The notes beneath the pieces were generated by a model. That model was not told the origin of the DNA. It was given only the letters and a program-made list of their open reading frames with translations, and searched no databases. Positions 23,025 to 34,645 of a stretch of DNA of 64,000 bases are shown here, piece by piece; within the stretch, counting starts at the first letter, position 1; each line of letters opens with the position of its first letter. A program made the position numbers and the translations under genes. The DNA comes from Cryptomeria japonica. Taxonomy: Eukaryota > Streptophyta > Pinopsida > Cupressales > Cupressaceae. The DNA lies in the NCBI RefSeq assembly GCF_030272615.1, contig NC_081412.1, positions 19,199,932 to 19,263,931 on the forward strand, in the 5' to 3' direction.

Positions 23025-24253
23025 TGATGCTCTGCAAAATGGACAAGGTTAGCAAATGACAAACAACACAAGACACAAGAAAATCATTAGTGTTAGTCAA
23101 TCAAAAACTAATCTAAACAGGCATATCAAAAGAGATACTAAAAACATGAAAGCATATTTAACTAAAGAAGCAAATATGATGAGACCTCTCCAAATACCTC
23201 CTAACATGCTCTTAGCTCCTTCTCCCTTGTTCCTCTCCTCTCCAAGTTCCAAAATAGTATAGCTCTTAGCAGTTTTTTGCACTATGGATGCTTATGGAGG
23301 ATTGAGATTTGAGTATTTTGCCTAAATGTAGAATGAAAAGCTAAAATACTAGATGCTATTGAAATGATTGATTTTAACCAAAATAACAAGATTTTAGTTT
23401 GCTATGCTAAATGCTCTCTAAAATGCCTATAGGTTAAATGCATACAAGTTTTTAGGATCTGGATTATGAAGAAATGGGCTCTATTTATAGGGAAAATGGA
23501 GCAATGGATGGTTGAGATTGATCAATCTCAACAAGGGTCAGGATTGAATGAATAAACTCTTTATTCAAAGAATAAAAGTTTTTATCCAATGGATAAACTC
23601 TTGTGCAAAGGCAAGAGGGATAAATATGGTCAAAGCAATAAATGCTTGGGGGGACAAGCTTGAAATAACCATAAATGGTTATGTAAGAGCCATTAGTGGT
23701 CTTGGAAGACTTTGGGGGTTAATTTGTTGAACACACAAAGCACTAAATGCTTTTCAAAGACTTTTGAAGTCTTTGAGAAGTGACTTCATTTTACTTAGGA
23801 ATGTGACAATAATTAGGGGATGGATTAGGCTAATTAGGAAGGGGTTAGAAGAATCTAGAAGGGGATTTAGGAATGCAATTGGATTTGGTGGGTGAGGGAA
23901 AATAGGATTTTATTAAAATAAAAATTCATTTATTTCAATAAATGTGTGCAAGTTGCATTTGTAGGAAAATGCAAGTGGGGGGGATAATGATTTAAATAAA
24001 TATTTTTATTTAATTTATGTAAAAGAGGAAAAGGGGATTTTAATTAAATAAATAGATTTTATTTATTTAATTGATTGTGAATTTGATTTAATGAATTAAT
24101 TAAAATAAATTGAATAATTTATTTAATTAATAGAAGAATGTTTGGGAATAAATTAATTAAATATTAATTTAATTAACTAATGGCTAGTGGATTTTTAATC
24201 AACTAAATAGCGAATATTTATTTAATTAAGCTGGATAGATTTGTGTGACTACA
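23025..24253 (-). repeat. 5' LTR of element A (complete copy)
   Basis: 1229 bp with the same TG/CA termini as 5938-7324. The minus-strand TATA box is the complement of 23481-23490. Confidence 0.9.
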
Positions 24254-24414
24254 TTTGCCCCTCTTTGAGACGGTGCGGTTTATCGTGCCGTTTCAAAGAA
24301 AGAAAAACTGGTGTGAAGAAATGCCCCATAAAATGTAAATTTAATGGGTGGTATGCCCCCTCGAGAGATGGGCCGAATTTTTTTGAAAAATCGGGTGATC
24401 TCTCAAAAAAGAAT
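24254..24414 (-). repeat. Duplicated internal 3' end of A beyond its 5' LTR
   Basis: The sequence following the LTR repeats 7325-7485 nearly exactly, including the polypurine tract. A normal element would have flanking DNA here. Confidence 0.85.
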
Positions 24415-24930
24415 GATTATTTTAATTAATTCATTAAATCAAATTCACAATCAATTAAATAAATAAAATCTATTTATTTAATTAAAATCCCCTTTTCCTC
24501 TTTTAAATAAATTAAATAAAAACATTTATTTAAATCATTATCCCCCCACTTGCATTTTCGTACAAATGCAACTTGCACACATTTATTGAAATAAATGAAT
24601 TTCTATTTTAATAAAATCCTATTTTCCCTCACCCACCGAATCCAATTGCATTCCTAAATCCCCTTCTAGATTCTTCTAACCCCTTCCTGATTAGCCTAAT
24701 CCATCCCCTAATTATTGGCACATTCCTAAGCAAAATGAAGTCACTTCTCAAAGACTTCAAAAGTCTTTGAAAAGCATTTAATGCTTTGCGTGTTCAACAA
24801 ATTAACCCCCAAAGTCTTCCAAGACCACTAATGGCTCTTACATGACCATTTATGGCTCTTACATAACCATTTATGGTTATTTCAAACTTGTCCCCCCCAG
24901 CATTTATTGCTTTGACCATATTTATCCCTC
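24415..24930 (+). repeat. Inverted partial LTR of element A (fold-back arm)
   Basis: This is the reverse complement of about 23615-24090 of the neighbouring LTR, with an extra CATAAATGGTCATGTAAGAG unit seen in the left LTR but not in the right. The two arms could pair around a loop of roughly 300 bp. Confidence 0.85.
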
Positions 24931-24947
24931 AGATTTGTGTGACTACA
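24931..24947 (-). repeat. Terminal 17 bp of LTR at the outer end of A
   Basis: AGATTTGTGTGACTACA is the LTR terminus, joined to the inverted arm and followed at once by ATTAC. Confidence 0.85.
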
Positions 24948-24952
24948 ATTAC
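24948..24952. other. Target-site duplication ATTAC, right copy (element A)
   Basis: Matches 5933-5937 and directly abuts the LTR terminus. Confidence 0.85.
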
Positions 24953-25089
24953 TATTTTGACTAATCACTTGAACTAAATGTTTCAAGCCCTTTTTAAGCC
25001 TATTAGATAATTGGGACACATGGTGTAAAAAAATAAGGCTTTATGAACGTAAGCATGTGTTTAAGAATTTAATTACAATTTTCTTAAAA

Positions 25090-25440
25090 TGCAATGGATA
25101 TTGCCAACAATGGATGCTAAGAAATCATATATGCTTCCTTGCCCATAACCACCAGCTGCATAGTTTCAATCAGGTGAACCTGCACTAGCTTGCCAGGTAT
25201 AGGAGGCCTCTGATTCCATCCACAAGCATAATTACTTGGAGACTATTGGGGATACTTGCCATATGGCTGAGACATATATTGTTGAGGTGAACCTGAGTAA
25301 CGTGTTGATTGTTGATACCCATACCTTTGATGTTGCATGGGAGATATACTTGGTGGAAATCATTGTGGAGGAGGTCAAGGGCATGATAGCCCTGCTATCC
25401 ATAGCCAAAAGACATAGGAGGACCTCTAAATTGATTTTGC
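25090..25440 (-). pseudogene. Decayed exon-like P/Q/G/Y-rich coding trace
   Basis: On the minus strand, starting near 25440, patches of coding sense appear in shifting frames: NQFRGPPMSFGYG, SPMQHQRYGYQQS, GSPQQYMSQPYGKYPQ, CGWNQRPPIPG and DWNYAAGGYGQGS. The composition is that of a low-complexity C-terminal region of a plant nuclear or RNA-binding protein; I do not recognise which. At least two frameshifts and two TAG stops at Gln positions break it. A splice-acceptor-like TTTTATGCAA precedes it. It lies in the target DNA of element A and is the only hint of a host gene here. Confidence 0.4.
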
Positions 25441-26529
25441 ATAAAAGCCAACTTAAGTCAGAAAATCCACATGCATAAACAACATAGACAAAAAGTCCTA
25501 CAATCCACATATTCAACCAAATTGACTAGGATCCTCGTAAAGGCAAATTTGCAAAATCAATAGCATTTCACATGTATAAAAAGGTAGCATTACAAAAACA
25601 AAGAGACTTTCAACTCCAAGTATCACTAATTTTGTGTGCAATAACAAGGATAACGTGATAATAATTATAAAGAATGTTAATCTGCATGAAACTATTTCTA
25701 TTCACTTCACAATAAATAAGAGATTAGGGCCATGCCTACACTACTGTAAGCCTTCAGCTTACTAGCATATCAGCAAAGCCTTATTCTTGGATATAATTGA
25801 TTTCATTTGAGAAAATCTCTTTTAATAGGAAACAATATAGAAATGCGAAGAATCCAAGATGACAAATTAATAGAACTGTATGAGCTTTCGTTGTTCGCAA
25901 AAAAAAGTTTCATGAACTTCTACAACCTTGAGAGAATTCCAAGTTCAAAAACCCACTAAAATAGATACAAATATACTCATATGATACATCCTATAGATAT
26001 CACACCTCTATCCCAAAATAAAAATTGATAGAATTTAAATTAATCCAATCAATGTATGTGCAAAATCATAAACCTCTTCTTTGGGGGAAGTTGAAACCGT
26101 ACCTTTTATCCATGAGGTGTTAGACATCGAATGGCTTAAATCTCACATACTAAGCATAAATCATTAATCTAAAAAGTTGCACTATGCATTCAGTAGTCAA
26201 CATCAACATTGTCTAGCTGAAGTTCAAAATATAAAAGACCATAGTGTTGGTATTAAAGTTGTCATTGATGTCAACATGTGTGTGTGCATGACTGAGTTGA
26301 TTGATGTCAACAACAGAGATGAATGTGTCCTAGAGAACAAGTGCAATATGATAGAGAATGTGCAGAGGTACAACTTGACATCCACAAAACCCCCAAAACT
26401 ATGATACAAAGACTTGTTCTAGACACCCACTAGATGGAAATGTAGAGAGATGCAAAGGCATGAAGAGATGTCAGATAGGAAAGAGTTGTAGGATGATGAA
26501 TGCTCCATAAGATCATAATAACATAGAAG
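25441..26529. other. Non-coding flank between A and copia F1
   Basis: No convincing coding region. A short stretch near 26244-26280 (GTGTTGGTATTAAAG then GTCATTGATGTCAAC) resembles the start of the copia LTR at 59065 and may be an old LTR scrap. Confidence 0.5.
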
Positions 26530-27565
26530 TGTTAGGTCCCGAAGACAACTGAGAGGGGGGGTTGAATTAGTTGTCTGATAAATTTAAACCAAAAGCAACT
26601 TAAACAACTTTAATACTTCATACCGATAAACCAGTCTTTTATGCCGGTAGACAGTTCTATCAGTTAATAGCAATACCAGTAAGATTTAATGCATGAAACA
26701 AATGGAACAAAGTCATCCACAACACATAACACCAGAACTTGTACGTGGAAACCTTGTAAGGGGAAAAACCACAGTGGGAAACCTTACCCACAATCAGATG
26801 ATACTACTGTAGATAGTAAGTGTATACAAATGGGGTCTGCACATGCAGAAAGGCTAAGCGCCTAGAGCTCACTGCTCAATCACAAATGGACTACAATTGG
26901 ATGGTTAAATCCAATAAGAATGCACTACTTAATTTAGCATCTTTCTATGCTACATTCAGTACCGGTATAGTTCTGATTGTCTTTACAGAACCCTCCTTCA
27001 ATCTTCAAATGATGTCTGCGTGTATAACTCTACTTATTCTCGCATATACCTTCACACAACTCTTTTCCACATTCCGCATATGATCTTACAATTAAGATCT
27101 TACATTTGTACCATAACCTAAGACCAATTTTAGTAGGTCGGCTCTACAAGATATTACAAAAAACATTTTACAGACAAAACAATATCCGATGCAATAACCG
27201 ATTGAACATGTCGGCTTAATGCATTTACAACAATAATAAATCATCTCCATAGCGTGCCAAGCTGATCTAGAAAAGATAAACCTGTTGGTGTATACCCGGG
27301 ACCTATTTGCCGATAATAGCAAGTATGCAAATACAATTATTCCAATAAACCAATCTTTAAGACAAGGTGTCCAAAAGATGTCTTTGACATAACCATGTGT
27401 TTTCCATGCCATTCCAAGTGTCGGTGAACATTATATCCTGCCAACGTACCAGATATCAGTGACTGTGTACTTGTCGGTGAATGTTGCTGATTCTCCAAAT
27501 TGCCAGAGTTGAGAGTGTTTAGTAGGTGTTGACATCAATGACAAAACCATACCAAAATACCAACA
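26530..27565 (-). repeat. 3' LTR of copia F1
   Basis: Plus strand begins TGTTAGGTCCC and ends ATACCAACA. It is the reverse complement of the F2 LTR at 59065-60128, with CpG-poor divergence. Confidence 0.85.
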
Positions 27566-27929
27566 ATCTCCCCCTCAGGCATTGATGGCAACACAAGATG
27601 GAAAAACCATCAAAGTGCCAAAACAAAAATGCCAAAAACCAATAATTTCCCAAAAAGAAATTATAACCAGAATTCAGATATGAATAGTTTCTCCTCAAAA
27701 TAACAGTCTCTCCCCCTGAGAGTAACATGTGTCTTCCTTATATTTTTCTTGTGTTTTTCCATACCAATCTCTCCCCCTTTGACATCAAATGCCAAAGTAA
27801 GAACATTTACAAAATACCAACCAATATAGTATACCAACTACTCCCCCTGAGAAGTAGCTTCCTCATAAAAGACCGGAGTAAAAGATTTTCTCTTGTTAAT
27901 TCTACTGGTTGATGACAATCATCAACTTC
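27566..27929 (-). other. 3' untranslated region of F1 with polypurine tracts
   Basis: The tract next to the LTR (27567-27576, minus strand TGAGGGGGAGA) is followed inward by three more polypurine blocks near 27710-27720, 27769-27779 and 27841-27852, all variants of CTCAGGGGGAG. Confidence 0.7.
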
Positions 27930-30900
27930 CTAAGTTTCTACCGGTGGGGGTATAACCCCAAGCTCATCTCTGAGATATTCAAAAGTTGCCTTAGGCAGAG
28001 GTTTAGTAAAAATATCTGCAATCTGCTCTTTTTTATTCACATAAACCAGTTTTATCTCTTTTGCTTCAACTTTCTCCCTTAGAAAATTCAGTTTTATAGA
28101 AACATGTTTGGTTTTAGAGTGTAATACCGGGTTCTTAGATATATCAATTGATGTAGTATTATCACAATAGATTGTTATAGGTTCCTTGCATTTTACCTTT
28201 ATGTCCTTCAACATTTGTTTAAGCCATAATACCTATGTACAGTTTGTTGCTGCTGCAATATATTCTGATTCAGCTGTTGATAAAGATGTATAACTTTGTT
28301 TCTTGCTTAACCAAGAATTAGTCTATTTCCTAGAAAAATTGCTCCACCTGTGGTGCTCTTCCTATCATCCACATCTCCTGCCCAATTTGCATCTATGTAT
28401 GCATATAATTCAAAGTTTTCATCTCTAGGATACCATAATCCAAGATTTGCAGTGCCTTGTAAGTACCAAAAAATCTTTTATACTGCTGATTCATGATTTT
28501 CTCTAGGATTACTCTGAAATTTTGAAATAATACATACTGCATCCATGATATCAGGTCTTGTTTGTGTCAAATACAGTAAACCTCCTATCATAGATTTATA
28601 CCTAGTTGGATTAACAGGTGTAGATTCATCTCTTAGTGATAATTTGTCATTTGTAGTCATAGGTGTGCTTACCGGTTTAGAGTTTTCCATTCCATATTTC
28701 TTTAGTAATTCCTTCAAGTACTTATATTGACTCAAGAATATACCTTTATTAGTTTGTGAGATCTGCAATCCTAAAAACAATTTTATTTTTCCAATCATAG
28801 ACATTTCAAATTCTTGTTGCATTTCAATAGAAAAGTCTTCACATAATCCATTTTCTCCTCCAAAGATTATATCATCAAAAAAAACTTCTATAACCAAGAT
28901 GTCATCATTAGTCACCTTATAATATAAATTGCTGTCTGCAATACCTTTAGAAAAACCAATCTTCAAAAGATACTTATCTAGCCTTTCATACCAAGCTCTT
29001 GGAGCTTGCTTCAATCCATACAAAGCTTTCCTTAACCTGCAAACCATATCTTTGTTATCTGTCAAAGAAAATCCATCAGGTTGTTCAATGTAGACTTCCT
29101 CTTCAAGATCTCCATTAAGAAATGCACATTTAATATCCATTTGATAAACTTTGTAGTTCTTGTGTGCTGCAAAAGCCAAGAATAATCTGACTGCCTCAAT
29201 TCTAGCTATCGGTGCAAAAGTTTCATTATAATCAATTCCTTCTTTCTGAGAATATCCCTTACACACTAGTCTTGCTTTATTTCTGATAACCTTACCATCT
29301 TCATTAAGTTTGTTTCTGAATACCCATTTGGTTCCAATCACATTTTTATCTTTAGGCTGGGGAGCTAATGTCCAAGTGTTATTCTTCTCAATTTGTTCTA
29401 ATTCTTCTTCCATAGCTTTAATACAGAGTTTATCTTCACGTGCCTCATTAACAGATGATGGTTCAATTTGAGAAATAAGACATACCTCTTCATTTTCCAA
29501 TCTTCCTCTTGTCATAACTCCTTTATGCTTGTTTCCAATTATCTGATCTTCAGAGTGATTCAGTCTTACATACCGAGGTGTCTTTGTTTGGTGTTGTTCC
29601 TCACTTGTAGTGGAATTTTTAGATGATACCGGTGTACCTGGATCTTCATTCTGTACCGGTGGGTTCAGTACAGGTTCATTTGTTAGATTATCTGTTGCCA
29701 GTTCAGAGTCTATATACCTTGAGGTTTCTCTAAATTGTTCATCAATCTTTACATTTGTACTCTCAACAATTTTCTGCAATCTTTTGTTAAAGCATCTATA
29801 TGCCTTGCTCTTAGATGAATAACCAAGAAATATTCCTTCATCACTTCTAGGATCAAATTTTCCAATATACTCATCTCTTCTAATATAGCATTTACTTCCA
29901 AATATTCTAAAATACTTAAGAGTAGGAGTAATACCAAACCATAGTTCATAAGGGGTCTTATCGGTTTCACCTTTGATGTGAACTTTGTTAAATGTATAGA
30001 CCGCTGTACTTACTGCTTCTCTCCAATATACATGTGGTAGATTTGATTCAGACAACATACTTCTGGCTGCATCCAAGATAGTTCTATTTTTCCTTTCTAC
30101 AACTCCATTTTGCTGTGGTGTCCGGGGTGCTGATAGCTGTCTTTTGATTCCATTCACTTCACATAATGCATTAAAGTCCTTAGATGTAAATTCTCCTCCT
30201 TGACTTGATCTCAGACATTTGATTTTCTTACCGGTTTCATTTTCTACCATTGCTTTGAACAGTTTGAACTTCCCAAGTGCTTCTGATTTTTCTCTGAGAA
30301 AAGTAACCCGACACATTTTAGAATAGTCATCAATGATTAGCATAAAATATCTATCTCCTTGTAAACTTTTAGTTCTAGCTAGACCACATAAATTAGTATG
30401 AATTAAGTCAAGAGCATTATTAGATTTTTATGGAATACTTTTGAAAGTAGCTCTAACTTGTTTCCCAAATTGACATTCCTTACATATCAGATTGTGAGGT
30501 TTAACAATCTTAGGTAGATCTCTAACTGCCTTAGTAGTACTGATCTTCACCATGCAATCAAAATTTACATGATAGAGTCTCTTATGTCATAGCCAACTTT
30601 CATCAATATGAGCAATCAAGCATGTTTTTTCATTGTTATTCAGATGAAAGATGTTACCTCTAGTTTGATTACCCATTGCAATTTCCAAACCAGTTTTGTT
30701 CATAATTTTGCATTTACCATTTTTTAACTATAACTGAAATCATTTTTCAACTAATTGACCAACACTCAAAAGATTATGCTTTAAACTTTCAACATAGTAA
30801 ATATTGTCAGTATTATACTTACCATCAAGAGATATTGTACCCTTACCTTTGATCAAACAAGCTTTATCATCTCCAAATTGTACTAGACCTCCATTGTACT

Positions 30901-31710
30901 CCTGAAAAGTTAGGAATTTACTCTTATCAGCAGTCATATGATGTGAGCATCCTGAATCAATGATCCATTCATCCTTTACTTCAATTTTAGCTGCCAAGGC
31001 TTGCTCTACCGATTGAACAGTAGGTGCCGATTGATCTTCTGTTATAGCAACAAAAACCCATCCATTGTCTACCGAATCCTCATCAAAATCATTAGTGACT
31101 CCTTCATCAACAAGATAACAAGATTTGTCTTTATTTTTCTTAAATTTGTATCTCTGATATTCAGGGTTAGGTTTGTATGTCCTTCTAGCTTCTTCTCTTA
31201 ACCTAGCATGTCTATCTAGACATCTTGAGGCCATATGACCAATCTTATTACAGTTGAAGCATTTAAAGGGTGTTTTACCTTCACACTTACTTCCAATTGG
31301 ACCTTTAGGCATTTTCCTTGCAAATAGTGCTTCAAGTTCTTCAAGTTCTTCATTTTCTTTCCTACTTTCTTCAAGTTCTCTTGCATAAAAGGCTTTCCAA
31401 TCAGACTTGTCAAATGATTGTGTAGATGATGTTGATGCCTTAAAAGTTAAGTTAGTTTTTATAGTGGCAACAAGACCAAATTCCTCAATTTCAAGTGCTG
31501 AAAGTTTTCCAATCAATATACCCCTAGTTATTGATGTGTTAGGCATTGTTCTTAGTTCATTTACAGCAGTAAATTTCATCTTATATGCCAGTGGCAATCC
31601 TCTTAAATTTTTTGAAACAATTTCATCTTCACTCAAGGTTCCTCCACAATATTTAATACCTAAAACAATTTCATTTACTCTTTCCATAAAAGCAGAAATT
31701 CTTTTTGTAT
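27930..31710 (-). pseudogene. gag-pol of copia F1 (N-terminus missing)
   Basis: Order on the minus strand: gag remnant (FMERVNEIVLGI), zinc knuckle CFNCNKIGHMASRC at about 31220-31270, protease DSGCSHHM at about 30930-30960, integrase zinc part and core ([21 protein letters not shown]) at about 30080-30480, RT (KTPYELWFG upstream; [22 protein letters not shown]) at 28480-29400, and RNase H ending at 27930. Frame changes between 28478 and 28214, and several stops occur between 30343 and 30740. The RT core has FFDD where YVDD is usual. The order integrase before RT defines Ty1/copia. The polyprotein would package, copy and insert the element; this copy cannot. Confidence 0.9.
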
Positions 31711-31740
31711 TCGGGAAAAGCGGGTCGTTAGAACTTAAAA

Positions 31741-33148
31741 TGTGAAAAATGAAGCCTAATGAGCCTTTCTCACACACCCACATGACTTCTTGGTGCAAGC
31801 TATGGAGTCATGAAGTATGACTCAGCTTCACAAGGATGGTTCTGTGGTTCTCTATCTCACAAGGTCCCTCAAACCAATGTTTTTGCTCTCAGATCACTAA
31901 GCAAAATGGTTTAGGGATGGCAAATGCAAGAACGAGGGATGCTTTGGTTGATTTTAAGATGAAATTCATCCTAAGCTATGCATGATCTTATGAATGCAAT
32001 AATCTAGTTTATAAGATGACAAGATTAGTAACAAGACTATCCTAGCATGCTATATTAGTTTATGATTGAGCTAAAAGAAAGGAAAATACTCTAAACATGC
32101 ATATTTAGATTTATTCCTATCTAAAAGAGAGGCTAAATGATGAGTATAAAATGATATATGAAAGCTTGAATGTATTTGAGTATAAGTATGATGCTAAAGA
32201 CTTGGATATGAGAATGGAGGATGGAGAGCTCTATTTATAGTAAAAATAGGGCAATGGATGGCTAGGATTGAAAGATTTAATCAAGGGTCAAGTTTGAAAG
32301 TTGGGAATCCATGTTTGCAATTGGCACCAATGAAATGGTGACAAATGTCAACATAAGACTGGTTGAGAAAAGGGGTTGGAGAGATTAAATGCTTGAGAAG
32401 ACCTCATGGTTATCTTAGGGGGTAAGGATCAAGCTTAAGTTAAGATTACCCATTGGATTAAGCTTTTATCAAAGGATAAACTCTTGTGCAAATAATTAAG
32501 GGATAACCATGGTCAAAGCAATGAATGCTTGAGGAGACCCTTAGGTTACATGGAGGTTGAGTTTAGGGAAATTCTTTAATCATGCTAGAGGGTTGAGTTA
32601 ACCATTAATGGTTTGGGAGACTTTCAAACTTAAGTGGTTGAAGCCTTTAAAGGTTTTCAAAGACTTTGAGGGTTTGAGAAGTGACTTCTCCTTGCTTAGG
32701 GATGTGACAAAGTTTAGGAGATGGGTTAGGTTAATTGGAAGCAATTAGAAGAGTCTAGAAGGGGTTAGGAATAGGGTTTAGGAAGCAAGTGGGAGACGTA
32801 GGATTTTGCAAGTGGATGGAGGGATAATAGGATTTTAATTGAATAAAATGAATTTACTTCAATTTGGTTGTAATTTGGGGAAATCAAATAAATTAGATTT
32901 ATTCAATTTAGGATAACTATTTAATTAAATTTTGAATTTAATTAAAAGTGGATAGGGGATTTAATTGAATAAAATGATTTATCCTATTAAATGGTAAAAG
33001 AGGTCTAGTGAATTTAATTTAAATAAATGGAGTAATTTACTTAATTAAATAGAGGAATGTGAGTAATTCAATTAAATTGGATTTAATTAATTAGAGAAAT
33101 GAACATAAAATATTCATTTAGGAATATGGTCATTTTTATACGTCTACA
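31741..33148 (-). repeat. Left LTR of element B
   Basis: The right boundary is firm: CGTCTACA followed by the polypurine complement TTTTGCCCCTCT. The left boundary at 31741 is a guess from a TG and from the end of copia gag similarity near 31710. The minus-strand TATA is the complement of 32231-32240. Confidence 0.6.
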
Positions 33149-33160
33149 TTTTGCCCCTCT
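33149..33160 (-). other. Polypurine tract of element B
   Basis: Minus strand AGAGGGGCAAAA next to the left LTR, the same as in element A. Confidence 0.8.
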
Positions 33161-33473
33161 TTGAAGTGACGTGTGTGCACATGTTAATTCAAAGAAAATG
33201 ATGTGTCATCCAAATTTGATTATGATCAATGTTGTTTTTAGATTTTCATGTCATGCCCTGGATTTGATGTGTGATGCCCCAAATTTTGATAAACGATGTT
33301 GATAATGCCCCCTCGGGAGATGAATCAATTTTTTTTGGAAAATTTGATTTGATTTGATAATTGTGTTTGCTGTGTAAAATTTTGGCTATGTGGAATGTTT
33401 AAAGTGATTCATCTCCCGATAATTGATGCGTGTGAGGGTACGAGGAAGACCGCGAATGAATTACACACTCAAT

Positions 33474-33506
33474 CCCCTAACCCTAATTTTATTTTACCTT
33501 ATAAAA
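33474..33506 (+). promoter_or_regulatory. Promoter of the PMD gene in B: telo-box-like motif and TATA
   Basis: CCCTAACCCTAA at about 33475-33486, like plant telo-box promoter motifs, is followed by TATAAAAGGGG at 33500, 81 bp before the ATG. Confidence 0.55.
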
Positions 33507-33742
33507 GGGGAAAAGTGCATTGTTTTGTCTCATTTGTGCTTGTTGACCTTGGAGAAAGAGACTTTTGGAGAGAAGACAAAATGCCTATTCCGTATTCTAT
33601 GCATCGATTCGAGCACGTTCGGAGGTATCGAAGGCCTGCCACATATGGACCAATCGTAAGTCAACCTTTTTGACCCCTTTTTGATTTTTGATTTTGATGT
33701 TTTTGGTACTTTTTTTGGAATTTGTCACGTGGGTGTCACGTT

Positions 33743-34218
33743 TTAGCGCATAGGGGTCATTGTTTAGCGCATACGAAAAATTTCATAGCGCATAGGGTTT
33801 TAGGTTTTAGGTTGCGTCCGAAAACTTAGTGTAGTGCATAGATTTACTAGGTTAGCGCGTAGGTTTGCTAGGTTAGCATAGCAGAAGAGTAGCGCATCAG
33901 GGACATAGGGTAGCGCTTAGGGGTAAAAGGGTAGTGCGTCAAGTAAACCTAGCACATTGGGGATACAGGGAGTTGCAAGGGTAGGGACAAGTAGTGCATA
34001 GGTTAGACCTAGCGCACAGGGTTAGATAAGTAGCACAAACATGGAATAGGTTAGCACATGGGGTGGGTTTAGTGTCTAGGGTAGATTAGTTGGTGCATGG
34101 AGACAAAGGGTAGTGTATAGAGTCAGTCTAGCGCATAGGGTAGGTAGGATAGCGCATGGGAAAAACAAGTTAGCGCGTAGAGTCAATCTAGCGCATAAAC
34201 AAATTTAATTAGCGCATG
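33743..34218 (+). repeat. AGCGC motif array inside the PMD intron of B
   Basis: About 20 copies of TAGCGCATAGG and decayed forms (TAGTGCATAGG, TAGCACATGG), nearly all in plus orientation. Neighbouring GGTT or CTAG bases link it to the D array at 57466-57770. Confidence 0.8.
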
Positions 34219-34496
34219 CGGGAAAAATTTTGTGAGAGGAAAATTTATGAATGAGGAAAATTTATAGGATAATGTCAATCTGGCCAGGATAGGTGTAAAT
34301 TGTTCATTTCTACATCTGGTGTCATGGGGTTGCTAGTTTGTCCAATATGAGTTCTGAGATAACTTGGGTTGATTTGCAATTTTTCAAGTTATGTATAGAT
34401 ATTGATGTGGAATTGATATAAACTTGATTTGATATGCATTATTTCAAGTTAATATATGTGGAGCTTGATTTGTGTTACAAGTTGATATGATTGTGG

Positions 34497-34645
34497 AACT
34501 TGAGTTGTTTTACAAGTTGATATGGGTTGGAAACTTGAGTTGTTTTACAAGTTGATGTGATGTGGGGACTTGAGTTGTGTTACAAGTTTGATATGGTTTT
34601 TGAAAACTTGAGTTGTATTACAAGTTGATATGGTTTTTGATGTGA
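34497..34645 (+). repeat. Minisatellite in the PMD intron of B, about 40-50-bp unit
   Basis: Four copies of ACTTGAGTTGTNTTACAAGT plus TTGATATGG, with looser copies starting near 34370. It ends just before the pyrimidine-rich acceptor. Confidence 0.75.

Larger units (their letters stand above)
5938..24947 (-). mobile_element. Element A: complete Tat-lineage Ty3/gypsy retrotransposon with antisense PMD gene
   Basis: About 19 kb bounded by a 5-bp target duplication ATTAC. On the minus strand the order is 5' LTR (right side), Trp-tRNA primer site, long leader, gag, protease, G-patch-like motif, acidic linker, RT, RNase H, second RNase H, integrase, spacer, antisense PMD gene, polypurine tract and 3' LTR (left side). 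The second RNase H after the normal one is the mark of the Tat lineage. All frames carry stops, so the copy cannot make its own proteins. The LTRs are similar apart from indels, so the insertion is not ancient. The 5' LTR side carries extra rearranged LTR and internal sequence (24254-24947). Confidence 0.9.
26530..31710 (-). mobile_element. Copia element F1, 5'-truncated
   Basis: The 3' LTR is at 26530-27565 and gag-pol runs leftward from about 31710. The same family recurs as F2 at 59065-64000 in the opposite orientation. Similarity stops near 31707, so the gag N-terminus, leader and 5' LTR are missing. Confidence 0.85.

Noticed and set aside
26820-27412. Frames of 87 and 106 codons with hydrophobic stretches
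   Set aside because: Both lie entirely within the copia F1 LTR and have no retained counterpart in the F2 LTR.
31715-31798. Continuation of copia gag into an N-terminal extension (HILSSNDPLFPNTKR)
   Set aside because: F2 has no such sequence at the same position and similarity ends near 31707; the added residues read through a junction into other DNA.
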